Part shown: positions 24,438 through 33,151 of the stretch, one piece after another
Layout of the letters: each line of letters begins with the position of its first letter
Numbering within the stretch: the stretch's first letter is position 1
NCBI GenBank assembly: GCA_016342595.1
Contig: JAEINY010000036.1
Location: 1 to 37,086, forward strand
Length of the DNA: 37,086 bases
Reading direction: 5' to 3'
Source: Marinilabiliaceae bacterium
GTDB taxonomy: Bacteria; Bacteroidota; Bacteroidia; Bacteroidales; Marinilabiliaceae
The notes under the pieces: model-generated
Told to the model about the DNA's origin: nothing
The model's database searches: none
What the model saw: only the letters and a program-made list of their open reading frames with translations
Made by a program: the position numbers and the translations under genes

Positions 24438-25838
24438 TTAATAACTAAATCCTAATTTTGTCAGGCCATCTTTAACCTCTTGATCGGCCATAAAAAGATT
24501 CCACAGCAATTGGGTTCTGTAATTTTCAATCATGGCTACAATAGGTCCTTGATCAATACCAATATACCCATCCGAATACCAATTATAGTGTTCAGAAAAA
24601 GCATCATAAAAACCATAATCTCCCCATAATTTAGTATTCTTTTTATAGTAGAAATATTCCAGGGCTTTTAAGGATTCCCTGGGAGTATAGGGAAAAGATG
24701 CCAATGCTGCTGTTGGTGCGATTACACCCAAATCATTTCCAGGTTCATGACCGCCATATCCATGTGTTTCGTCTCCATAAGCCAAATGGTTATCACTTGA
24801 TGTGAGGCCCCAGCTATCACCTCCATAACCTTTCCAACCTTTTGGGTTTTCCCGACAATAAGAATAGTTGATTAAAGCATGAGCGTTAACTTGTTCCCAA
24901 TAATTCGCATATTGATCTTCCAAGTTCCGAGGGTCCAATCCGATGAATGAATAATGCGACCAGAACATAGGACCTCCATAGTCTATAGCTAATGGTAAGG
25001 TGATACCGTAAAATGATTTCCCATTATACATTTTACCACCGTGCTCGAACCAACCATTTTCATAGGTACTTTTAGTGATGCCATACGTTGGTGAGGCCGC
25101 TGCCAAAACATAAACAATTAACGCCTCGTTCCATCCTCCCACTTTCATTCCCATCTTAAATGGATGATACTTGTCGGATGAATAGTGCCAGTTTAACGTA
25201 TTATCACCAGGATCAAATGCACTCCATTCAACAGCCTCCCAAAGCGCAGTGATTCTCTCCCTTATTTCTTTTTCTTTCGTTTCACCTTTATCAAAAAATT
25301 GCCTGTTTATTAATAAACCTTGCATTAAAAAAGCTGTCTCCACCAGATCAGCACCATTGTCATCCCACGAAAAAGGTCTGATTTGACCTGTATCACCATA
25401 ATACCAGTGTGCATAAGCACCTTTACATTTCTTTGCTGTCTCCAAAAATGTTAATATTTTATTTAGCCGAACAATGGCATCTTCTCTGCTTATCCAGCCT
25501 CTGGTGACAGCCACAGGAAAGCAAGAAATACCAAAACCAGTAGCTCCGATAGCGACTAGCCGTGGTGAATGTCCATCGTAGGCATCCTCCTGAGAACGTT
25601 CTCTGGCACAACCACTATTCGCCTCTGCAAAATCCCAGAAATAATTGAACGTGCGTTTTTGAACAAGCTCCAATAATTCTTCGGTTGGTATTTTTTCAAT
25701 CGGCTCTTCAACAATTGGTGGTATTTCAGGAAATTCGGGTGGGGTTTTGTCATCGGAACACCCAATTAGCACAGAAAATGAAAGGAGATAAAAAGCTACA
25801 ACCTTCCTTATCACTGTAATTTTCATCAATGCATTCAT
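24438..25838 (-). CDS. GH144-type (glycoamylase family) beta-1,2-glucanase lipoprotein
   Basis: A 466-residue lipoprotein (lipobox VLIGC near residue 27) with a short Pro-rich linker followed by a single (alpha/alpha)6-barrel glycoamylase domain. Members studied in Chitinophaga and Bacteroides are endo-beta-1,2-glucanases or sophorose-releasing enzymes (GH144). Conserved acidic sites are seen in ADLVETAF and GGWNEAL, and in GIDQGPIVAMIENYR near the end. It is a paralogue of the catalytic part of the 800-residue protein at 28247-30649. It lacks the T9SS domain, so it is probably lipid-anchored and periplasmic or on the surface, perhaps cutting imported oligomers. It is preceded by a terminator-like hairpin and followed by GH97 after 9 bases. 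Confidence 0.8.
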   Translation of the reverse strand: MNALMKITVIRKVVAFYLLSFSVLIGCSDDKTPPEFPEIPPIVEEPIEKIPTEELLELVQKRTFNYFWDFAEANSGCARERSQEDAYDGHSPRLVAIGATGFGISCFPVAVTRGWISREDAIVRLNKILTFLETAKKCKGAYAHWYYGDTGQIRPFSWDDNGADLVETAFLMQGLLINRQFFDKGETKEKEIRERITALWEAVEWSAFDPGDNTLNWHYSSDKYHPFKMGMKVGGWNEALIVYVLAAASPTYGITKSTYENGWFEHGGKMYNGKSFYGITLPLAIDYGGPMFWSHYSFIGLDPRNLEDQYANYWEQVNAHALINYSYCRENPKGWKGYGGDSWGLTSSDNHLAYGDETHGYGGHEPGNDLGVIAPTAALASFPYTPRESLKALEYFYYKKNTKLWGDYGFYDAFSEHYNWYSDGYIGIDQGPIVAMIENYRTQLLWNLFMADQEVKDGLTKLGFSY

Positions 25839-25865
25839 CTGTTTAAATATTTTTACGACAAGCGT

Positions 25866-25920
25866 ATATAAAAAGAGTAAGCCCCTTGCAAACGTTAATC
25901 GATCAGCAAAGGGCTCCCTC
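25866..25920 (-). terminator. Terminator-like hairpin between GH3 and GH144 lipoprotein genes
   Basis: On the minus strand AGCCCTTTGC (25915-25906) pairs with GCAAGGGGCT (25889-25880, one G-U), and flanking GAG/CTC extends the stem; TTTTTATATA follows. It probably lowers expression of the last two PUL genes. Confidence 0.65.
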
Positions 25921-25950
25921 TTTCCAAATTATTTAAATACTATTATTCAA

Positions 25951-28236
25951 TTAACGGGCTGCATAGGGGTCTACATCCACAGATTCGGTCAACTCAAACA
26001 GCACATTTTGTTCCACATCGCTATTCTTACCGATGAACAGTTGAAAGCTTCCTTTCTCAGCTCCAAAAGTCATATCCTTTCGCCAAAAAGCCAGATCCTC
26101 AGCTTCGATGACAAATGATACTTCTACTGTTTTGTGTGCGGGAATCATCACTTTTTCAAAACCTTTTAGCTCCTTCACCGGACGGGTAACACTACCCACC
26201 AAATCGCGGATATAAAGCTGTACCACTTCCTCGCCATCACGGCCCGAAGTATTGCTTACCTGAATGGTTGCTCTCATGAAACCTGTGGCTTCCAAAACCG
26301 TTTTATCCAAAGTTATGTCAGAATACTCAAACGAACTGTAGCTTAATCCATAGCCAAACGGATAGAGCGGATCATTGGAGCAATCCTGGTAGCGGGTAGT
26401 AAAATGATCATTGGGATTATAAGGACGTCCCGTATTTTTCATGTTATAATGAATGGGTACCTGTCCTAAATGCTGTGGAAAGGTGGCCGTCAGCTTTCCG
26501 GAAGGATTATAGTCACCAAACACCACATCTGCAATGGCTGGGCCGGCCATACTACCCAAATGCCAACACTCCACAATGGCTGGCAGGTTTTCATTCTCCC
26601 AGGTAATAGTCAGTGGACGACCGTTGTGTAATAATAACACAATTGGTTTACCCGTTTTATAGATGGCCTTGATCAATTCTTTTTGAATAACAGGAATATC
26701 AATATGCACACGGCTGGCCGCTTCTCCTCCCATATTCTCGCGCTCACCCATACACATCACTACTACGTCGGCCTTTTTTGCTGTTGCGAGAGCTTCAGCA
26801 AAACCAGAACGATCATCACCTTCCCAATCACAACCTCTGGCAGTATATATTTTCGTTGCCTTTCCTAACTTCTCTTTGAAGGCTGTTAGAATTGTTGTTA
26901 CGGTTTCGGGCTTACCTGTAGTATGCCATGCTCCTAACTGCTGTTTTTGCTCATCTGTCATTGGACCAATTAAGGCTACAGATTTAAGATCAGCCTTCTT
27001 TAACGGCAATAGTCCGCCCTCATTCTTTAACAAAACAATGCTCTTTTTAGCCATTTCATGGGCCAATGCAAAATGTTCCGGGCTCTTTATTTTATTTTGC
27101 TTTTCGGCATCGGGACGGCAATAACGATAGGGATCTTCAAACAGTCCCAAACGGTATTTCATCTCCAGAATACGACGACATGCTTCATTGACAGTGGCTT
27201 CTTTTACTTTTCCCTCTTCAATGGATTGTTTTAAGTGATTCATAAAGATACCACTCTGCATATCCATGTCAACACCAGAGTTCATAGATGCTTCTCCTGC
27301 TTCTTTCTCATCAGCCACACTGCCGTGATTAACCATCTCTTTAATTGAAGTATAGTCCGTCACCACAAATCCATTGAAGCCCCACTTCTCCTTCAGAATA
27401 TCATTTAACAGGTGTTCATGAGCCGAACATGGGGTTCCATCCAATTCATTAAAAGCAGTCATATAGGTTGCCACGCCGGCATCACAAGCGGCCTTAAATG
27501 GCGGCAGGTACACCTCGCGCAAGACACGTTCCGAGATATCCACTGTATGATAATCTCTTCCTGCCTGAGCTGCCCCATAAGCCGCAAAGTGTTTGGCACA
27601 CGCTAATAAAGTTGCCTCATCAGATAAATCATTTCCCTGAAACCCTCTTACCTGAGCCGCCGCAATGACACTTCCCAGGTAAGTATCTTCACCGGCTCCT
27701 TCAGCAATCCGTCCCCATCGTGGATCACGAGCTATGTCAACCATCGGGGCAAAGGTCCAATTCAAACCGTCAGCCGCCGCCTCAATAGCAGCCACCCGAC
27801 AACTCTTTTCAATTTGCAAAGGATCCCAGGAAGCCGACATCGCAAAAGGAGTTGGAAAGGTTGTAGCATAGCCATGAATCACATCGTAACCAAATAAAAG
27901 TGGTATTCCCAAACGTGAATTTTCAACCACCTCCTTCTGCATGCGATAAATGAAATCAGCCGTCAGTGCATTAAACACAGCACCCACTTTACCTTGCTTG
28001 GCATCTTCCACAATATTGTTGTCTGAAACCGGCCCTGTCACATCCCACCAACTGGCAAACAATACGGTCTGACCAATTTTCTCCTCCAGGGTCATCTCCG
28101 TCATCAATGAATCTAAAAACACATCCATCTCGGCCTGGTCATTCCAGGGATTTCTTCCCTCTTTCACCTTTTCATTATTACCTGAACACCCCCACACGAA
28201 AAGGACTATTAATCCTACTAGACTAAGCTTATTCAT
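25951..28236 (-). CDS. GH3 beta-glucosidase lipoprotein
   Basis: A 761-residue lipoprotein from the ATG at 28236 (lipobox VWGC, Cys17); an upstream ATG at 28272 would overlap the preceding gene and spoil the signal. The GH3 TIM barrel (about 40-370) carries the pattern ACAKHFAAYGAAQAGRDYH and the nucleophile Asp294 in FVVTDYTSIKE (usually SDW). The alpha/beta sandwich (about 390-600) has the VVMCMGERENMGGEA segment, and a fibronectin-III-like C-terminal domain closes the protein. GH3 enzymes remove glucose from the non-reducing end of beta-glucans; Bacteroides relatives act on sophoro-oligosaccharides made by GH144. It starts 10 bases after the large GH144 gene. Confidence 0.92.
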   Translation of the reverse strand: MNKLSLVGLIVLFVWGCSGNNEKVKEGRNPWNDQAEMDVFLDSLMTEMTLEEKIGQTVLFASWWDVTGPVSDNNIVEDAKQGKVGAVFNALTADFIYRMQKEVVENSRLGIPLLFGYDVIHGYATTFPTPFAMSASWDPLQIEKSCRVAAIEAAADGLNWTFAPMVDIARDPRWGRIAEGAGEDTYLGSVIAAAQVRGFQGNDLSDEATLLACAKHFAAYGAAQAGRDYHTVDISERVLREVYLPPFKAACDAGVATYMTAFNELDGTPCSAHEHLLNDILKEKWGFNGFVVTDYTSIKEMVNHGSVADEKEAGEASMNSGVDMDMQSGIFMNHLKQSIEEGKVKEATVNEACRRILEMKYRLGLFEDPYRYCRPDAEKQNKIKSPEHFALAHEMAKKSIVLLKNEGGLLPLKKADLKSVALIGPMTDEQKQQLGAWHTTGKPETVTTILTAFKEKLGKATKIYTARGCDWEGDDRSGFAEALATAKKADVVVMCMGERENMGGEAASRVHIDIPVIQKELIKAIYKTGKPIVLLLHNGRPLTITWENENLPAIVECWHLGSMAGPAIADVVFGDYNPSGKLTATFPQHLGQVPIHYNMKNTGRPYNPNDHFTTRYQDCSNDPLYPFGYGLSYSSFEYSDITLDKTVLEATGFMRATIQVSNTSGRDGEEVVQLYIRDLVGSVTRPVKELKGFEKVMIPAHKTVEVSFVIEAEDLAFWRKDMTFGAEKGSFQLFIGKNSDVEQNVLFELTESVDVDPYAAR

Positions 28237-28246
28237 TTTATCTCTA

Positions 28247-30649
28247 TTACTTATTAAGAAATTTTCCACCATAAATTGAATTACCTGCTAAAACAGTAAA
28301 CACGTAGATCCCATAGCTCAATGAGCTCACATTTACCCCCAGAGAATTGCGCCCTGTATCATCCATCGATTCATGCTGAACCAGTGCGCCATCCGTAGTA
28401 TAAATATTTATTTTCACCGGCGCCTGTAAGGCCTCCGGAAACAACAGGGAAAGCTGATTGGATTGAGAATCCAGGCCCACTTTCACATCTTTTCTAACTT
28501 TAGGCCCCTTGCCAATAGAGGTATTCACCTCTTCATATTCTAATTTTTTCAATCCCGCTTTTACATCTGTATCCTTCATCACAGCATTCCAGATCAATCC
28601 TGTCCGGTAATTTTCCATCATGATAAGAATAGGTCCCTGATCAATGGCCAGGTAGGATTGTTTCACCCAGTTCTTATTATCATTAAAGGCATCGTAAAAT
28701 CCCATGGGTCCAAACAGCTCTGATCCACGTTCGCGGTAGAAATACTTTAACGCTTTCATCGACTCCTGAGGGGTATAAGGAAAACTTCCCAATGCTGCTG
28801 TGGGAGCAATGGTCCCATTATCGTTATGCTGTGGCCGATGCTCCTGATACCCAACATCGGGATCGTCGCTGGCTGTGATACCCCAGTTCTTATCGCTGTA
28901 ATTGGCATGTCCCTTTGGATTCTGAACGGAATAAGCATGGTGTATCTTAGCAACATTCACCGACTCGGTCCAGTAATTGGCATACTGATCTTTCATCTGA
29001 TGCGGATTTAATCCCAAATGAGTGTAATGGATCCAGAACATAGGGCCGCCATAGTCAGGGGCCAGATCCAAATTATACCCATAGAACTGACGAGGGTTCT
29101 TGATGGCTCCACTCCGCGCCCATCCCTGGTGGTATACCTCTGCCGGAACCCCATGTGTCGGCGATGAAGCGGCCATGATATAGGTGACCATGGTTTCGTT
29201 AAAACCACCAATGGCAAAATTCATGTCCCATGCGTAATTAGGTGACCAGTGCCAGTATAACACATTTTGATTGTTACGCCGGTACCAACTCCATTCGATC
29301 GCTTTCCAGATTTTATCGGCCAGTTGCCGGATCTCCACCGATTGTGCATCATCACCGGTGAAATAGTTTTTCAATGCGATCAATCCTGCAGCAGCAAACG
29401 AAGTCTCTACAATATCACCCCCATCATCTTTGGGTGAAAAAGGAATGGTTTGACCAGTAGCGCCGTTATACCAGTGGGAAAAAGCACCATGATAGGTGGG
29501 GCAGATATCCAGGAAGTTTAATATTTTTAGAATTCTGCTTTTAATTTCAGCCTGAGGGGCGAAGTTGCGTTCATGGCCCACAATCAGGGCCATCAACCCC
29601 ATTCCAGTACCACCGGAAGTGATGCGATTAGGATTTTCATCGTTGGTACGCTCCCGAATTAATCCGTAGGTTGGATGTGCTTCATCCCAGAAATAACGCC
29701 AGGTATATTGCTGCACCATCTCCATCAACTCCTCATCGGTAAAATCACGGGTACTGCCTTGCGCTTCCACCGGATCAGAAACAACACTTCCAGACACAGA
29801 CGTAATTCGATAACGGACTGACAGATTAGTCCCTTTATCACGCACAAAATCCATGTAGGAATCAGTAGTAGTGGTACCTCTTAATTCATAATTGGCCCCT
29901 CCATCAAAGGAGGCCTCTATGCGGTAGGTTAAACCTTCGCCGGGTTTGGTCCAGGTCAGTTCCACATGGCTATCATAGCCTTTTGCTACCAGGTTTTGAA
30001 CCGGCTCGACATGCGTAACTGCTACACTTGCTGCAATATCATCAACAAAAAAAGTGCGTGAAACCCCATTGGTTTCACTTTGTTTAAATATAATAGCCTT
30101 CGTCTGCGAAAAATTGAGATGTCCATTAGCTACATCGTTTAAGATGGTGGCCAAAGGAATTTTCACCAGCGTCCACTGACCAGCCGGTATCGCCTCGTTA
30201 TAATCACCCAAGGGATAAGTAACCGAATTATCCTCTGCACTATTATCATTCCGAAAGGCTTTTAAGCCGATGGCAGGTAAAGCAGACTGAGGCAATCCTG
30301 ATTGGGAATAGATGTAAAAAGTCAGATCGGTATAAGCAGTTATTTCCAAAACTCCCCAGTCGTTCTTAAAAACACTGGTTATCCAGTTACCTCCTGCATT
30401 GGAGGTGTAATTAAATTTCAATGCCGAAGTTCCACTATAGGCAGTAGATGCACATGGCATTTTATCATTATAATCTGGGCAACAGGGGGGGGAGGTATGC
30501 TCAAACACACTGCTGCCTAAACTATTCAAATCCACTATCCCCTGATCGTAAAAAGTCTGATCCGTACCCTCCTTAAAAAAGAAGACTTCCTGACTCATGA
30601 CGCTCAGACAGACAGAGATAAATCCGATTATTAAAATACATTGTTTCAT
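28247..30649 (-). CDS. T9SS-exported multidomain GH144-type glucanase
   Basis: An 800-residue protein. In order: signal peptide (to about 20), a beta-rich module (about 20-210) with the motif PPCCPDYNDKMPC, a fibronectin-III-like domain (about 212-300), a glycoamylase/GH144 catalytic domain (about 305-700) with GGDIVETSF and IGGFNETM, and a type A T9SS sorting domain (last 80 residues, with VKINIYTTDGALV and LSYGIYVFTVLAGN). The module recurs as a separate protein in the next gene upstream. The enzyme would be secreted across the outer membrane and attached to the surface, where it would cut beta-1,2-glucan before SusCD import. It starts 89 bases after the module gene, past a hairpin. Confidence 0.85.
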   Translation of the reverse strand: MKQCILIIGFISVCLSVMSQEVFFFKEGTDQTFYDQGIVDLNSLGSSVFEHTSPPCCPDYNDKMPCASTAYSGTSALKFNYTSNAGGNWITSVFKNDWGVLEITAYTDLTFYIYSQSGLPQSALPAIGLKAFRNDNSAEDNSVTYPLGDYNEAIPAGQWTLVKIPLATILNDVANGHLNFSQTKAIIFKQSETNGVSRTFFVDDIAASVAVTHVEPVQNLVAKGYDSHVELTWTKPGEGLTYRIEASFDGGANYELRGTTTTDSYMDFVRDKGTNLSVRYRITSVSGSVVSDPVEAQGSTRDFTDEELMEMVQQYTWRYFWDEAHPTYGLIRERTNDENPNRITSGGTGMGLMALIVGHERNFAPQAEIKSRILKILNFLDICPTYHGAFSHWYNGATGQTIPFSPKDDGGDIVETSFAAAGLIALKNYFTGDDAQSVEIRQLADKIWKAIEWSWYRRNNQNVLYWHWSPNYAWDMNFAIGGFNETMVTYIMAASSPTHGVPAEVYHQGWARSGAIKNPRQFYGYNLDLAPDYGGPMFWIHYTHLGLNPHQMKDQYANYWTESVNVAKIHHAYSVQNPKGHANYSDKNWGITASDDPDVGYQEHRPQHNDNGTIAPTAALGSFPYTPQESMKALKYFYRERGSELFGPMGFYDAFNDNKNWVKQSYLAIDQGPILIMMENYRTGLIWNAVMKDTDVKAGLKKLEYEEVNTSIGKGPKVRKDVKVGLDSQSNQLSLLFPEALQAPVKINIYTTDGALVQHESMDDTGRNSLGVNVSSLSYGIYVFTVLAGNSIYGGKFLNK

Positions 30650-30661
30650 GAAATTCGTTTT

Positions 30662-30696
30662 AAACCATCAGCCTGCTCTAAAGAGGCTGATGGTTT
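30662..30696 (-). terminator. Strong hairpin between the module gene and the GH144 gene
   Basis: A perfect 12-bp stem (AAACCATCAGCC / GGCTGATGGTTT) with an 11-base loop. The T-run after it on the minus strand is only three bases before AAAACG, so it may be a leaky terminator or an mRNA-stabilising element that sets a step between the susCD part and the enzyme genes. Confidence 0.5.
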
Positions 30697-30737
30697 GTTC
30701 ACTAAAGCTATTTGCTCGCTCTAAGAAATGAAAGTCG

Positions 30738-31643
30738 TTATTGTTTAAGCACTTTTTTCACGATGGTCTCTTTTCCATCACTTAAACTCACGAAATAGAA
30801 ACCACTGACATAGGAGGACATATCAAGCCTCACTACTTGTTGTCCCGAAATACTCCGTTTTTCCACTTCACTACCAGTAGAACTGATAATAGCCAACTGC
30901 AAAGTTTCATTCTGCAAAGCAGCCGGTAATGTCAGCGTAGCAATGCTCTTTATAGGATTCGGTACAATCTGCACATCAGACACATAAGTATCCAAAATGC
31001 CTGTTACCGTTTCATTGGTCGTTTTCACGTCATCAATATAAAGTGTTCTCTCTACGCCATTTGTTTCCGATTGCCCGAAAACAACCGCCTTAACCTTAGT
31101 GAAGTTGAAAGTTCCGGGGACAGCCCCATCTACTATCACTTTCAACGGCACTCCTATTTTCACCCAGGTATTGGCAGGTACATCCTGATTGAAACCAGCA
31201 ATGCTATAATACTCAGTATCCTCTTCACTGTCGTCGTCGAGGCGTCGTACCCGCATCCCCACTTTTGGCAATGCCTCTTTGGGCATGGCTGTAGTTGAAT
31301 AAAGATAAAACGTCAGATAATTATTAGCTGTTATATCAATGTCAGCCCAATCATTTCGAAATACGGTAGCTTTCCATGCGCCGGTGGAGCCTACTGAAGC
31401 ATAATGGAACTTTAAAGAAGAACCACCCGAATAGGCCATCGTGGAACAGGGTATTTTATCATTGTATTCCGGACAACATGGAGGAGCAGCATGCTCAAAC
31501 GTACTGCTGCCCAAATTAGCTACATCCACAATTCCCTGATCATAGAAAGTAACATCCGTTCCTTCGGTAAAGAACACCTGATCCTGAGCAAACGTGAGTG
31601 TGCTCACTAAGCAAACACATATAATAAATAGATTTCTTTTCAT
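30738..31643 (-). CDS. Stand-alone T9SS-exported module with PPCCP motif (putative glucan-binding protein)
   Basis: A 301-residue protein: signal peptide (ends TFAQ near residue 19), a single beta-rich module (about 20-215) and a T9SS type A sorting domain (last 75 residues, with FYFVSLSDGKETIVKKVLKQ). The module is highly similar to the N-terminal domain of the GH144 enzyme next door, including FFTEGTDVTFYDQGIVD, APPCCPEYNDKIPC and GQSETNGVERTLYIDD. No catalytic signature is recognised. The pairing of a free surface module with an enzyme-borne copy points to a carbohydrate-binding role, much as SusE/F-type proteins serve other PULs. It lies 16 bases after susD. This is inference; I know no named family for it. 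Confidence 0.7.
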   Translation of the reverse strand: MKRNLFIICVCLVSTLTFAQDQVFFTEGTDVTFYDQGIVDVANLGSSTFEHAAPPCCPEYNDKIPCSTMAYSGGSSLKFHYASVGSTGAWKATVFRNDWADIDITANNYLTFYLYSTTAMPKEALPKVGMRVRRLDDDSEEDTEYYSIAGFNQDVPANTWVKIGVPLKVIVDGAVPGTFNFTKVKAVVFGQSETNGVERTLYIDDVKTTNETVTGILDTYVSDVQIVPNPIKSIATLTLPAALQNETLQLAIISSTGSEVEKRSISGQQVVRLDMSSYVSGFYFVSLSDGKETIVKKVLKQ

Positions 31644-31659
31644 GATTTTGAATTTTAAA

Positions 31660-33141
31660 TTAATACCCTGGATTTTGCTTTAATACCCCTTTGCTCAAAT
31701 CAATCTGAATGGCAGGAACAGGCATCAACTTTTTAGTGTCGTTCCAATTGCTCTTGCCGGCTTTTTGATAAGCTTTAGCCGCATAACCCGGTTCCACATC
31801 ATCCATGCGCATCAGGTCGAAGGTACGGTGGCCCTCCATGGCTAACTCCACCCGTCGTTCGTGCCAAATGGCATGACGTAATTCCGATTTATCGGTTGCA
31901 GTCACTTCCGGAAGAATACCGGTCATACCGTTACGAGCACGATCCCGTACCTCCTTCAGGTATTTCTTAGCCAAGGTAGGATTGTTCGTTTCATTGGCCG
32001 CTTCAGCCGCCACTAATAACACATCGGCATAACGTAACAGCACCACATTTTTACTGCCATTCCAGTCGTTTTCTTCATAGGGCTGATAAGATTTGTAATT
32101 GTAATATGGATTTTTAGCCTGAAGGCCTACTACAACACCATCATATAATGTTTGACCGCGTGTTATTACGGTGGCGTCCTTACGAGGATCAACTGTTTCG
32201 TATTCATCCAGCAATGATTGAGAAGGCACGTTAAATCCCCACCCCCAGTTGCGACCATTTCCTGCATCGCGGGGTAATTGTGTAATGGTATGCCCATCAT
32301 TTCCATTAAATACATTAGAGCACTGCACCTCAAATAGAGACTCCACACCATTTTCACCCAGTGAGCGGAAGTTCATGGCATAATCGTTCTGCAAAGCATA
32401 CTCGGGTGAAGTTATCACTTCCACTGCATACTTGAGCGCATTAGCATTATCCTGAGAAAAGAGATAGGCTTTGGCTAACATTCCCCGCGCGGCTCCTTTT
32501 GTTATCCGTCCCATTTGAGATGCGGCATACTCCGATTTCTCGGGCAACCACTCCACAGCCTTTTCCAGATCAGGAAAAATAATCTCATTGTATATTTCAG
32601 CCTTAGGGGAACGTGCCAGATTAAACTCATCAGGCGTTAACAATCGGTTCACTTTAGGTACATCGCCAAATGCACGAACCAGGTTAAAGAAATAATAAGC
32701 CCTGAAAAAATGAGCCTCTCCAAGCAACTGTTTCCGTTTATTCTCATCCAGCGAACTCATACCTGCTACGTTTTCCAAAACCTGATTGGCCCTGTTCACC
32801 CCTTGGAAATTACTGTTCCACCAACCATTCACGTGAATATTACTAGGCAATACATTCAATTCATCAAACTCAGGCATGGGTACACCATCACCGGGAATAC
32901 TGCCCTTATCTGCATCGTCCGAATAAATATTCTTGATACCAAAAGAACCGAAACTAATGTGATCCCAACCATTTATTGTATTGTAAATCGCATTCACCGC
33001 CAAAGTGGCTGAAGAATCATTGGCCCAAAAAGTAGGCGGTGTGATGGATGCTGGAGGTACCGTATCCAGGAAGTCCTCATTACAAGCACCCAAGCCCATC
33101 ATCATTAAAAGTGCCAGTATTATATATCTGCTATTTTTCAT
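31660..33141 (-). CDS. susD: SusD/RagB family glycan-binding lipoprotein
   Basis: A 493-residue lipoprotein from the ATG at 33141 (lipobox GLGAC, Cys19, then NEDFLD, the usual SusD start). The TPR-like N-terminal part contains FFRAYYFFNLVRAFGDVP and the C-terminal part carries VLLRYADVLLVAAEAANE and HAIWHERRVELAMEGHR, all SusD hallmarks. It caps the SusC channel on the outer membrane and captures glycan oligomers. It starts 10 bases after susC. The length is normal. Confidence 0.95.
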   Translation of the reverse strand: MKNSRYIILALLMMMGLGACNEDFLDTVPPASITPPTFWANDSSATLAVNAIYNTINGWDHISFGSFGIKNIYSDDADKGSIPGDGVPMPEFDELNVLPSNIHVNGWWNSNFQGVNRANQVLENVAGMSSLDENKRKQLLGEAHFFRAYYFFNLVRAFGDVPKVNRLLTPDEFNLARSPKAEIYNEIIFPDLEKAVEWLPEKSEYAASQMGRITKGAARGMLAKAYLFSQDNANALKYAVEVITSPEYALQNDYAMNFRSLGENGVESLFEVQCSNVFNGNDGHTITQLPRDAGNGRNWGWGFNVPSQSLLDEYETVDPRKDATVITRGQTLYDGVVVGLQAKNPYYNYKSYQPYEENDWNGSKNVVLLRYADVLLVAAEAANETNNPTLAKKYLKEVRDRARNGMTGILPEVTATDKSELRHAIWHERRVELAMEGHRTFDLMRMDDVEPGYAAKAYQKAGKSNWNDTKKLMPVPAIQIDLSKGVLKQNPGY

Positions 33142-33151
33142 GATTGTAAGA

